From: Microbacterium sp. B35-30
GTDB lineage: Bacteria > Actinomycetota > Actinomycetes > Actinomycetales > Microbacteriaceae
DNA: 64,000 nucleotides
NCBI RefSeq assembly: GCF_010634855.1
Contig: NZ_MWLQ01000008.1
Coordinates: 1 to 64,000, forward strand
Direction of reading: 5' to 3'
Positions 41,861-50,679 of the stretch are shown piece by piece. A program made the translations under genes and the position numbers. The notes beneath the pieces are model-generated. The model saw only the letters and a list, made by a program, of their open reading frames with translations, had not been told where the DNA came from and made no database searches. Each line of letters opens with the position of its first letter. Positions within the stretch are counted from its first letter, which is position 1.

Positions 41861-42708
41861 GGCTCGCCAACCTCGCCGGCCGCGCCGCCCTCGTCATCGA
41901 CGGCGGCGCGGTCGACGTCGAGACCGCGTCGGACGGACGCTTCGGCCCAGACCCCCAGGCGCTGTTCGACGACTGGCCGGCGTTCGCGGAGTGGGCTGAG
42001 ACGGTTCCGGATGCTGCGCCCGCGGCATCCGTCGCGTTCGACGTCACCGACCTCGGCGCGCCGGTGCCGCGTCCGCGGCAGGTGTTCGCCATCGGCCTGA
42101 ACTATGCCGAGCACGCCGCGGAGGCGGGCTACCCGCCAGACTCGATGCCCGTCACCTTCACCAAGTTCCCGTCGTCGATCGTGGGGCAGCAGGCCGTGGT
42201 CGAGCTGCCTGAAGGCAACGTGGACTGGGAGGTCGAGCTCGTCGTCGTGATCGGGCGCGAGGCGCACAAGGTCGACCGCGAGAGCGCCTGGGATCACGTC
42301 GCCGGGCTGACCATCGGCCAGGATCTGTCGGAGCGCATCACCCAGCTGCAGGGTTCCGCGCCGCAGTTCAGCCTCGGCAAGTCGTTCCCGGGCTTCGGTC
42401 CCACCGGGCCGTGGCTGGTGACCCCCGACGAGTTCGCCGATCGCGACGACCTCGCCATCTCGTGCCGCCTGTCGGACGAGACCATGCAGTCCTCTCGGAC
42501 GTCGATGATGCTCTACGACGTGCCCGAGCTGCTCGTGCGGCTCTCGGCCGTCTGCCCGCTGCTGCCCGGCGACATCGTCTTCTCGGGCACGCCGGCCGGC
42601 ATCGGCAACCGTCGCACACCGCCGCGGTTCCTCACGCCCGACGACGTGCTGGTGAGCGAGATCGAGGGCATCGGCACGCTCACCACACGCTTCACCGTCG
42701 CCGACTGA
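41857..42708 (+). CDS. FAH-superfamily hydrolase (candidate diketo-rhamnonate hydrolase)
   Basis: 283 residues from a GTG inside the previous stop. Core: VFAIGLNYAEHAAEAG, VDWEVELVVVIG, GQDLSERITQLQG and SGTPAGIGNRRTPPRFL. In the non-phosphorylated rhamnose pathway the last enzyme (2,4-diketo-3-deoxy-L-rhamnonate hydrolase) is of this superfamily. The gene directly precedes GH78, so this role is the leading idea, but no rhamnonate dehydratase is nearby. A meta-cleavage hydrolase remains possible. Confidence 0.85.
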   Translation: MRLANLAGRAALVIDGGAVDVETASDGRFGPDPQALFDDWPAFAEWAETVPDAAPAASVAFDVTDLGAPVPRPRQVFAIGLNYAEHAAEAGYPPDSMPVTFTKFPSSIVGQQAVVELPEGNVDWEVELVVVIGREAHKVDRESAWDHVAGLTIGQDLSERITQLQGSAPQFSLGKSFPGFGPTGPWLVTPDEFADRDDLAISCRLSDETMQSSRTSMMLYDVPELLVRLSAVCPLLPGDIVFSGTPAGIGNRRTPPRFLTPDDVLVSEIEGIGTLTTRFTVAD

Positions 42709-42801
42709 CCGCTGGCCGACTGACCGCCCAGGCGCCTGGCCGCGACCTCCCGACCGCCTGGCCGATGAGCCCGTTGAAGCGTCCGAGATTTGCGAGGATC
42801 C

Positions 42802-45621
42802 ATGACCCCGTACGACCTGCGCGTCGAGTACCTGCACGCGCCGATCGGCGTCGGCACCCGCGAGCCCCGGTTCTCGTGGCTGGTCGACCTCGTCCAGGAC
42901 GCCTTCGAGCTGGAGGTGTCCACCGGCGGACGGGTCGTCTGGGCGAGCGGTCCGGTGGACGGCTCGAACGCCGGACTCGTCGCCTACGCGGGGGAGCGGC
43001 TCGCCTCGAACAGCGCCTGCCGATGGCGCGTGCGCAGCAGGTCGTCCGAGGGCGATTGGTCGGAGTGGGCGGCGTCGACGTTCGAGATGTCCCTCCTCGA
43101 TCCCGCGGACTGGTCGGCGGAATGGGTCGAACCCGCGCAGCAGGAGGCCGTCGTCGAACGGTGGAGCATCGTGGACTGGGTCCGAGGGCTCGGCCCCGAG
43201 GCGCCGCCCGAGGAGCGACTTCGGCCGCCGCAACTGCTGCGCCACGGGTTCCAGGTCGGCCCGGGCGCGGTGCGCGCCCGGCTGTTCGCCACCGCTCGCG
43301 GTGTGTACTCGGCGTTCGTCAACGGCCACCGCGCCGACGACGCTGTGCTCGCGCCGGGCTTCGACAGCTACGCGCAGCGCATCTCGTTCTCGTCGTCCGA
43401 TGTGACGGCGGCGCTGACCGAGGGCGAGAACGTGCTCGGAGTCGCGCTGGCCGACGGCTGGTGGGCCGGCCGCATCGGTCTCACCGGATCGAGCGCGCAG
43501 TTCGGCACCCGCACGTCGGCGATCTGGCAGCTGCACATCGACTACGCCGACGGCACCACGCAGGTCGTGGCATCGTGCTCCGACGTGCGCAGCACGACGG
43601 GGCCCTGGGCGTACGCCGACCTGTTCGTCGGCGAGCGTTTCGACCGCCGTGCCGAGCCGCTGGGATGGCGCAGTCCGGGATTCGACGACGGCGAATGGAT
43701 GCCGGTGGCCGAGGCCGGCGCCGACCACCGGCTTCTCGTGCCCTTCCGCGGCGAGCCCGTTCGCCGCGTGCTCGAGGTCGCTCCCGTCGCCCTCGTCGAG
43801 ACAGCGGACGGCACGATCGTGGACTTCGGCCAGGTGCTCGTCGGACGCCTGCGGCTGCGGCTGCGCGACGCGGCGCCGGGGCAGGAGATCGTGCTCGAGC
43901 ACACCGAGACGCTCGCCGCCGACGGCTCGTGGTTCGAGAACATCGTCGGCATCAACAAGGAGCAGACCGATGTCTATGTCGCCGCGGGCGGCGCCAGCGA
44001 AGGGGGTCGAGAACGCGCCGAGGAGTGGGAGCCTGAGTTCACGTTCCACGGCTTCCGGTACGCGAGGATCAGCGGGCTGACGGCCGCGCTCGTCGCTGAT
44101 GACGTGGTCGCCGTGGTGCTGGCCAGCGACCTGGAGCAGACCGGCTCGTTCGCGTCATCCGATCCGCGCCTGAACCGCCTGCACGAGAACGTGGTGTGGA
44201 GTCAGCGCGGCAACTTCCTCTCGGTGCCCACCGACTGCCCGCAGCGGGAGCGGGCCGGGTGGACGGGCGACATCCAGGCGTTCGTCGGCACCGCGACCGA
44301 CAACGCGCAGGTCGTTCCGTTCCTCTCGCGCTGGCTCGACAACGTGCGCGCCGACCAGCTGCCCGACGGGCGGATCCCGATCTTCTCGCCGCGCTCGCCG
44401 TTCGACGCCGAGGCGGCGGCCGCGGCGCAGGGCATCGGCTCGATCGTCGCGGCGGCCGGCTGGAGCGACGCCATCGCGATCGTGCCGTGGACCCTGTACG
44501 AGCGCACCGGAGACCGTCGCGTGCTCGAGGAGAACTACGAAGCGATGCTCCGCTGGATCGAGTACCAGCGCGCGACCGCCGCGGCGGAGCTGCCCGAGGC
44601 GCTCGCCGGCACCGAACTCGCGGACGAGCGCAGGCGCGCGCAGTCATCGCTCTACAACACCGGCCTGCACTTCGGAGACTGGCTGACTCCGAGCACGATG
44701 GAGGGCCGCCCGGTGCACGAGGCGATCGGGATCGCCCCGGCGCTCACCAGCGAGTATCTCGCGCCGATGTTCCAGGCGCGGACGCTGACGATCGCCGCGC
44801 GCGCTGCAGCGGTTCTCGGACGGGATGCGGAAGCCGCAGCCTTCGCCGCGCGTGCTGCCGAGGTGCGCGCGGCCTTCGCCGCCGAGTACATCGACGCCGA
44901 CGGCGTCCTCCCCGTGCACCTGCAGGGGGTGTACGTCCTCGCGCTCGCCTTCGACATGGTCCCGCCCGGGCTGCGTGCCCGCACGGCGGCGCGGCTCGTG
45001 GAGCTCATCCGCAAGCGAGGGAACCGGCTCGACACCGGATTCCTCTCCACGCCGTACCTGCTCGACGTGCTGTGCGACAACGGCTACTCCGACGTCGCAC
45101 GCACGCTGCTGTGGCAGTCCGAGATGCCGTCGTGGCTCTATGAGATCGACCGCGGAGCGACGACGATCTGGGAGACGTGGGATGCGATCTCACCGGACGG
45201 CGAGATCCGGCCCATGTCGTTCAACCACTACGCGCCGGGCAGCGTCGACGACTGGCTGTACCGCCGGGTCGCCGGCATCCGCTCCACCTCGCCCGGCTAC
45301 CGCACCGCGGTGATCGAGCCCGATTTCGATGCGGGCGTGGACGAGGTGCGCGCCCATGTCGGCACGCCCTTCGGCCGATTGGCTGTGGAGTGGACGAGCA
45401 CGGCGGGCGCTGCTGCTGGGCGCACGCGGCCGGAGGCTCCGCTCTACTCGCCAGCGGGGTCGGCGCTTGGGGGGTCCGCGGGGACGGCACGCGGAGGGGG
45501 CGTGGGGACCGTCACCGTCGACGTGCCGTTCGGCGTCACGGCCCGTCTCGTCGCGGGTGGTGTCGACGTCGCGCTCCCGCCGGGGCGCAGCACCCACGCG
45601 ATCGAGCTCGGCGGATCGTGA
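42802..45621 (+). CDS. GH78 alpha-L-rhamnosidase (cytoplasmic)
   Basis: 939 residues. N-terminal Ig-like and beta-sandwich domains precede the (alpha/alpha)6 barrel. The GH78 general-acid region PTDCPQRERAGWTGDIQAF is at about residues 476-494, and the second conserved acid is in TTIWETWDAIS (about 789). A final beta-domain contains an unusual Gly/Ala-rich stretch (about 869-903). No signal peptide, so imported rhamnosides such as flavonoid rutinosides are the likely substrate. ATG 42802 follows GAGGAT; a TTG at 42790 is an alternative. Confidence 0.92.
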   Translation: MTPYDLRVEYLHAPIGVGTREPRFSWLVDLVQDAFELEVSTGGRVVWASGPVDGSNAGLVAYAGERLASNSACRWRVRSRSSEGDWSEWAASTFEMSLLDPADWSAEWVEPAQQEAVVERWSIVDWVRGLGPEAPPEERLRPPQLLRHGFQVGPGAVRARLFATARGVYSAFVNGHRADDAVLAPGFDSYAQRISFSSSDVTAALTEGENVLGVALADGWWAGRIGLTGSSAQFGTRTSAIWQLHIDYADGTTQVVASCSDVRSTTGPWAYADLFVGERFDRRAEPLGWRSPGFDDGEWMPVAEAGADHRLLVPFRGEPVRRVLEVAPVALVETADGTIVDFGQVLVGRLRLRLRDAAPGQEIVLEHTETLAADGSWFENIVGINKEQTDVYVAAGGASEGGRERAEEWEPEFTFHGFRYARISGLTAALVADDVVAVVLASDLEQTGSFASSDPRLNRLHENVVWSQRGNFLSVPTDCPQRERAGWTGDIQAFVGTATDNAQVVPFLSRWLDNVRADQLPDGRIPIFSPRSPFDAEAAAAAQGIGSIVAAAGWSDAIAIVPWTLYERTGDRRVLEENYEAMLRWIEYQRATAAAELPEALAGTELADERRRAQSSLYNTGLHFGDWLTPSTMEGRPVHEAIGIAPALTSEYLAPMFQARTLTIAARAAAVLGRDAEAAAFAARAAEVRAAFAAEYIDADGVLPVHLQGVYVLALAFDMVPPGLRARTAARLVELIRKRGNRLDTGFLSTPYLLDVLCDNGYSDVARTLLWQSEMPSWLYEIDRGATTIWETWDAISPDGEIRPMSFNHYAPGSVDDWLYRRVAGIRSTSPGYRTAVIEPDFDAGVDEVRAHVGTPFGRLAVEWTSTAGAAAGRTRPEAPLYSPAGSALGGSAGTARGGGVGTVTVDVPFGVTARLVAGGVDVALPPGRSTHAIELGGS

Positions 45622-45764
45622 CACCGCCGGCGGATATCGCCCGATAGCTCGCGCACCTCCTCCACAGGGCGGTCGTGCGCTCTGTGCAGACGGCGCTATC
45701 CACAGGCGAGAAAAGAGCTTTGATCTGGGGTTCAAATGTCGGAGGCCCCCATCAGAATGGGTGC

Positions 45765-45950
45765 ATGACGAACCTCGCCGCCGCCCTCACTCTGGTGGTG
45801 TCAGTGCGCGAGGAAGACCTGTCCACCGGCCGCGGCCGCGCACACCGGCCCGACGATGACGAGCCGATCTCGCTCGCCGCGGCCCGGCACATCGCGTGCG
45901 TCGGCGCGGTGCAGCGGGTCGTGTTCGGCAACTCCTGGACAGCGTCACTC
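45765..45950 (+). pseudogene. Remnant of a DUF222/HNH (13E12-type) endonuclease gene
   Basis: The frame reads LTLVVSVREEDLSTGRGRA, then PISLAAARHIACVGAVQRVVFGNS, which matches the internal region before the HNH motif in actinobacterial DUF222-HNH proteins. The long N-terminal domain and the HNH motif itself are missing. Similarity stops near 45950, and the frame then runs antisense into the POT gene. An ATG follows a GTTCAAATGTCGGAGG leader that looks like the native 5' end, so an internal deletion plus 3' loss is likely. Confidence 0.55.
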
Positions 45951-45967
45951 CGCGGCGGCGCCGAGCC

Positions 45968-47590
45968 TCAGCGCACGCCGCGCATCATCTTCAGCACCGG
46001 CTTGGCGGCGGCGAGGAGCGCGAGGCCGAGCACGATCGCGATGCCGCCGAGGATCGTGAAGTACGGCACCTCGTTCGTGGGGTCGTAGAACTGCGCGAGC
46101 CAGCCGGCGATCGCGGTGCCAAGGGCGATCGAGAGGAAGTACAGCGCGACCATCTGGGTGTGGAACCGCTGAGGCGCGAGCTTCGTGGTCACCGACAGCC
46201 CCGGGGGCGAGATGAACAGCTCGGCGATCGTGAACACCAGGAGGATCAGGACGATCGCGAGGAGCGGCGTGGAGTTCGGCGCACCGTTCGCCCACGGCAG
46301 GAACAGCAGGAAGGCGACGCCCATGATCATCGCGCCGAGGGAGAACTTCACCGGCGCTGAGGGTGCCCTGTCGCCGAGTTTGGTCCAGACGGCGGCGAAG
46401 ACGCCCGACAGGATGATCACGAAGATCGGGTTGATCGAGTTCACCCACGACACCGGCATCTCCCAGCCGAGGATCGTCCGATCGAGCTGCTTGTCGGAGT
46501 AGATCGTCAGCACCGTGAACTGCTGCTGGTACAGCGACCAGAATCCGACGTTCACGACGAACAGCGGGATGAAGCCGATGACACGCGAGCGATCGTCGGC
46601 GGTGATGGCGCGCGAGGAGATGATGACGGAGAAGTAGGCGATCGCCGCGGCGAGCGTGACGAGGATCACGATGCCGGCGAGGTTGTCGGCACGGATCACG
46701 CCCGTCAGCACGAGCACCACGATGAGCAGCAGTCCGGCGACGCCGATGCCGATCATCACGCCGCGGCGGTTGGCGGGCAGGGGGTTCGCCACCACACGCG
46801 ACGACGCGGGAAGCTGCTTGCGCCCGAACGAGTATTGGATGAGGCCGATCGCCATGCCGACCGCGGCGGCGCCGAAGCCCCAGTGGAACCCGACGTTGCT
46901 CTGCAGGAACCCGGTGACGATCGGCCCGAGGAACGCACCCAGGTTGATGCCGAGGTAGAACAGCGAGAATCCCGCGTCGCGTCGCGGATCCTTCGGGGAG
47001 TAGAGCGTGCCGACGACCGCGGTCGCGTTCGCCTTCAGGCCGCCCGATCCGACGGCGACGAGGATGAGGCCGACGCCGAGCCCCCACACGCTCGGGAGCA
47101 GGGCGAGCGCGATGTGACCGGCCATGATCACCCAGGCGCTGAAGAACAGCACCCGCTCCGAGCCGAGCAGGCGGTCGGCGACCCACGCGCCGAGGATCGT
47201 CGACAGGTAGACCGTGCCGCCGTACGCGCCGACGATGCCGGTGGCGGTCGCCTCCGGGATGCCGAGCCCGCCGTCCGCGACGGAGTAGTACATGTAGATG
47301 AGCAGGATGCCCTGCATGCCGTAGAAGCTGAACCGCTCCCACATCTCGACGCCGAAGATGTGCGCGAGCGCCCAGGGCTGTCCGAAGAACCTCGCGTCGT
47401 GGTCGGCCCCGTCGTCCGGTGCGGTGGTTCCCGCTGCGTCAGTTCCGCTCGCCGCAGCGACGGTGCCGGTCCTCGTGGCGTCGCCCGCCGCCGTCGCGCC
47501 GTCCGGCGGCCCTACGGGCACCTGCTCGGGCTCGCCACTGCCGGGTCGAGTCCCGTCGTCGTCCTGAAAGCCCTGATCACGCCCGCTCAT
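45968..47590 (-). CDS. POT/PTR-family peptide transporter
   Basis: 540-residue proton-coupled oligopeptide carrier. About 65 hydrophilic residues come first (rich in Gly/Asp/Thr), then 14 or so membrane spans. POT markers are EMWERFSFYGMQGIL in TM1 (the ExxERFxxY motif), YGGTVYLSTILGAWVADRLLG and FSLFYLGINLGAFLGP (PTR2 signature). It takes up di- and tripeptides. ATG 47590 has GGGAGCGGG upstream; a start 16 codons earlier is possible. Convergent with the HNH remnant. Confidence 0.92.
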   Translation of the reverse strand: MSGRDQGFQDDDGTRPGSGEPEQVPVGPPDGATAAGDATRTGTVAAASGTDAAGTTAPDDGADHDARFFGQPWALAHIFGVEMWERFSFYGMQGILLIYMYYSVADGGLGIPEATATGIVGAYGGTVYLSTILGAWVADRLLGSERVLFFSAWVIMAGHIALALLPSVWGLGVGLILVAVGSGGLKANATAVVGTLYSPKDPRRDAGFSLFYLGINLGAFLGPIVTGFLQSNVGFHWGFGAAAVGMAIGLIQYSFGRKQLPASSRVVANPLPANRRGVMIGIGVAGLLLIVVLVLTGVIRADNLAGIVILVTLAAAIAYFSVIISSRAITADDRSRVIGFIPLFVVNVGFWSLYQQQFTVLTIYSDKQLDRTILGWEMPVSWVNSINPIFVIILSGVFAAVWTKLGDRAPSAPVKFSLGAMIMGVAFLLFLPWANGAPNSTPLLAIVLILLVFTIAELFISPPGLSVTTKLAPQRFHTQMVALYFLSIALGTAIAGWLAQFYDPTNEVPYFTILGGIAIVLGLALLAAAKPVLKMMRGVR

Positions 47591-47698
47591 CGCCCGCTCC
47601 CGTCGCCCCGGTGACGTCAGGCTAGCGACCGGGCGCACGAGCCGATAGACCCACCTCGGGCCCTAGTCTGAGCACGACCCCTCACAGGACGGCGCCAC

Positions 47699-48952
47699 AT
47701 GCGGATCGGAATCATCGGCGGGGGAGCGGCGGGACTCGCGACCGCGTGGCTGCTGGAGCGCGATCACGAGGTGACGCTGTTCGAGCGGGACGACCGCTTC
47801 GGCGGTCATGCGCACACGGTCGACATCGAGGTCGACGGGCAGCGGATCCCCGTCGACGCGGGCTTCCAGTTCTTCGCGCCGAGTGCGGCTTACGCGACCT
47901 TCAACCGGCTGCTCGACGCGCTCCAGGTCTGCCGCGAGTCGTACCCGGCGACCCTCACCGTGGCCGGCAGCGACGGCACCGGACCGACCGCGATGCCGCC
48001 GTTCCGCGGGGTGCGTCCGGTGCGGTCGTCGTTGCGTCCCGAAGCGATCGGCCGGCTGCTGCGCTTCCGATCGTTCCTCGCCGGGATTCCGGCGTTCCTC
48101 GCCGAGCACGACACCACCGTCACCATCGCGGAGTACATCGAGCGCAAGCGGCTGCCTCGGTCGTTCGTCGACGGCTTCCTGCTCCCGCTCCTGCTCGCAT
48201 TCTGGTGCGTCGACCTCGCCGACTTCCGCCGCTTCTCGGCCTACAACGCGCTCTACTACCTCGGAGCCAACCTCCCGAGGGGTCTTCGGCCGCCGGTACA
48301 GAGCCAGATCCCGGGCGGACTCCGCGTCTACGTCGAGGCCCTCATCGCCTCCTTCGAGCGGGCGACGCTGCACTCCGGCTCACCGGTCGAGTCCGTCACG
48401 CGGGAAGGCGACGGCACTCTCGGGATCGAGGCGGGCGGGGTACGGCATCCGTTCGACCATCTCGTGTTCGCGTGCAGCGCCCGCCAAGCCCATGCGCTGC
48501 TTGCTCACCTTCCCGAAGTCGCCGAGCTGACGCAGCAGCTTGCGAGGTTCGACTACTTCACGACGACGATCGCGATCCACGGTGACCGAAGGCTGATGCC
48601 GCGCGACGAGGCGGCGTGGTCGGTGGTGAACATCCGCGCGGATGCCGCGCACAGCTCGCTGTCGATCTGGGATCCGGCGCGCGGGCTCCCGGTCTTCAAG
48701 AGCTGGGTCACGTACGACGACGTGCTTCCGGAGCCCCTCTATGCCACCGCGACCTACGAGCACGGCCTGATCGACACCGCCTACTTCGACGCCCAGCGGC
48801 GGCTGCGCCCGCTCCAGGGGCGCCACGGGATCTCGCTCGCCGGGCTCTATACCGCCGACGCCGACTCGCACGAGAGCGCGATCCTGTCGGCGGTGGCCGT
48901 CGCCGAGCGGCTCGCCCCGGACTCCCTCCGCCTCGCGCGCCTGCGGGGCTGA
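47699..48952 (+). CDS. FAD/NAD(P)-binding amine-oxidase-like flavoprotein (COG2907 type)
   Basis: 417 residues. N-terminal dinucleotide fold GIIGGGAAGLATAWLLE (residues 4-20), then ERDDRFGGHAHTVDIEVDG as in protoporphyrinogen/amine-oxidase-like proteins, and a C-terminal FAD contact AGLYTADADSHESAILS. COG2907 proteins are often found near cyclopropane-fatty-acid and photolyase genes, none of which is here. The exact reaction is unknown. Monocistronic. Confidence 0.78.
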   Translation: MRIGIIGGGAAGLATAWLLERDHEVTLFERDDRFGGHAHTVDIEVDGQRIPVDAGFQFFAPSAAYATFNRLLDALQVCRESYPATLTVAGSDGTGPTAMPPFRGVRPVRSSLRPEAIGRLLRFRSFLAGIPAFLAEHDTTVTIAEYIERKRLPRSFVDGFLLPLLLAFWCVDLADFRRFSAYNALYYLGANLPRGLRPPVQSQIPGGLRVYVEALIASFERATLHSGSPVESVTREGDGTLGIEAGGVRHPFDHLVFACSARQAHALLAHLPEVAELTQQLARFDYFTTTIAIHGDRRLMPRDEAAWSVVNIRADAAHSSLSIWDPARGLPVFKSWVTYDDVLPEPLYATATYEHGLIDTAYFDAQRRLRPLQGRHGISLAGLYTADADSHESAILSAVAVAERLAPDSLRLARLRG

Positions 48953-49018
48953 CCCGGGTACGTCCTGACGGGCTCAGGCGCTTACGCGACCCCGGCCGGG
49001 TGCGCGCACGTCAGGAGG

Positions 49019-50464
49019 TCACTCGCGGAGGGACGGATGCCGCTCCTCGGGCGCGTGATGGCGCGGGATGAACAGGGCCACCACGAGGGCGACGATCGCG
49101 GCGGCCCCGCCGAGGATCAGCGACAGGGTGAAGCCGGTCGTCGTCGGGACCGGGACGCCTTCGAAGTCGACGGTGTAGGTGGCCAGCACCGCGCCGATGA
49201 CCGCCGCGGCGGTGCTGGTGCCGAGCGAGCGGAACAGGGCATTGAGGCCGTTCGACGCGCCGGTCTCGCTCTGCGGGACCGAGCGCATGATGAGCATCGG
49301 CATCGAGGCGTACCCGAAGCCGATGCCGGCACCGATGAGGATGTTCGCGACGAGGATGTGCCACACCTCGGAGGAGAACAGCAGCGTGAAGCCGTAGGCC
49401 GCGATCAGCGAGAGCGCGCCGAGCAGCAGCAGGAGCTTGGGTCCGGTGCGGAACGCGATGCGACCGGCGATCGGCGACAGCAGCATCATGACGATCCCGG
49501 AGGGCATGACGATCAGGCTCGCGACCAGCAGCGACAGCCCGAACCCGGCGCCGGTCGCAACGGGCAGCTCGAGCATCTGCGGGTACACGACGTTCGAGGC
49601 GAAGAGCGAGAACCCCATCGCCACCGAGGCGATGTTCGTGAGCAGCACCGCGGGCCGGGCGGCGACCCGCAGGTCGAGCAGCGGCTCGTCGATGCGCAGC
49701 TCGAACCATCCCCAGAGCAGCAGCACGACCAGACCACCGAGTCCGCACACCAGCACCGGCGGGGACCCCCAGCCCCATTCGTTGCCGCGCGAGATCGCCA
49801 GCAGGATGCCGATGAGGCCGACCGCGAGTCCAGCGGCGCCGAGGTAGTCGAATCGGCCGGCGGTGCGCAGCACGCTGACCGGCACGATCCAGAGGACGAG
49901 CGCGAACACGACGACGCCGAGGCCGGCCGCCATCCAGAACAGCAGGTGCCAGTCGCTGCGCTCGGTGATGAGCGCGCTGATCGGCAGGCCGAGCGCGCCG
50001 CCGACGCCGAGCGTCGCGCTCATGAAGGCGATCGCGGAGTCGACGCGGTCCTCATGCAGCACGTCGCGCATGATCGAGATGCCGAGCGGTACCACGCCGA
50101 CGATGGCGCCCTGCAGCGTGCGTCCGACGATGATGCCGACGATCCCTGGCGACAGTGCCGCCACGACCGAGCCGGCGACCATCACTGCGACGAGCACGAG
50201 CACGATGCGGCGCTTGCCGTACATGTCGCCGAGTCGCCCCGAGATCGGGGTGATCACGGCGGCCGCCAGCAGCGTCGAAGTGACCACCCACGCCGTGTCC
50301 TCGCGGCTGGAGTTCAGCAGCTCCGGCAGCTTGGACTGGATGGGCACCATGAGGGTGAACATGAAGGACGAGCACAGGCCCGCGACCGCCAGGACGGCGA
50401 CGATGGCGCCCTGCCGAGGCATCCGGGTGAGTCTTCTTCTCGCGTCCTCATCACCCGTGCCCAT
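49019..50464 (-). CDS. MFS multidrug exporter, DHA2 (EmrB/QacA) type
   Basis: 481 residues with about 14 membrane segments. Motif A is GRLGDMYGKRRIVLV and motif C is in TLGVGGALGLPISALI. The length and 14 spans mark DHA2 drug:H+ antiporters. The start is leaderless-like: TAGCCT, 6 nt, ATG at 50464. No adjacent regulator gene. Flanked on the 5' side by a family-A repeat. Confidence 0.87.
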   Translation of the reverse strand: MGTGDEDARRRLTRMPRQGAIVAVLAVAGLCSSFMFTLMVPIQSKLPELLNSSREDTAWVVTSTLLAAAVITPISGRLGDMYGKRRIVLVLVAVMVAGSVVAALSPGIVGIIVGRTLQGAIVGVVPLGISIMRDVLHEDRVDSAIAFMSATLGVGGALGLPISALITERSDWHLLFWMAAGLGVVVFALVLWIVPVSVLRTAGRFDYLGAAGLAVGLIGILLAISRGNEWGWGSPPVLVCGLGGLVVLLLWGWFELRIDEPLLDLRVAARPAVLLTNIASVAMGFSLFASNVVYPQMLELPVATGAGFGLSLLVASLIVMPSGIVMMLLSPIAGRIAFRTGPKLLLLLGALSLIAAYGFTLLFSSEVWHILVANILIGAGIGFGYASMPMLIMRSVPQSETGASNGLNALFRSLGTSTAAAVIGAVLATYTVDFEGVPVPTTTGFTLSLILGGAAAIVALVVALFIPRHHAPEERHPSLRE

Positions 50465-50522
50465 CGCTTCAGGCTATCGGCGCTCCGGGGCATCGGCTCC
50501 GGGGCAGGTGCGCCGCGGCATC

Positions 50523-50628
50523 CGGTTGTTGAGCGAGCGAAGCGAGACGAAACGCGTGGGTGTGCCGTCAGCGCCGCGCTCAGGCGTTTCGTCTCTGCAT
50601 TTCGACTCGCAAGCTCGCTCAACGACCG
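50523..50628. repeat. Family-A inverted repeat, full copy plus extra half
   Basis: Left arm CGGTTGTTGAGCGAGCGAAG (one change from consensus) and right arm ending CTCAACGACCG, with CGAGACGAAACGC and GGCGTTTCGTCTC inside. A further broken right half (CTCGCTCGCGCAACGAC, 50635-50651) follows. It lies between two divergent leaderless genes. Confidence 0.8.
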
Positions 50629-50679
50629 CGTTCCTCGCTCGCGCAACGACGTCTGATTGCACCGGAGTACCGTGAAGGG

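Noticed and set aside
45765-46088. Full-length small protein gene reading through to 46088
   Set aside because: Protein-like similarity ends near 45950. Beyond that the frame is antisense to the POT transporter C-terminus, so I call only a remnant.
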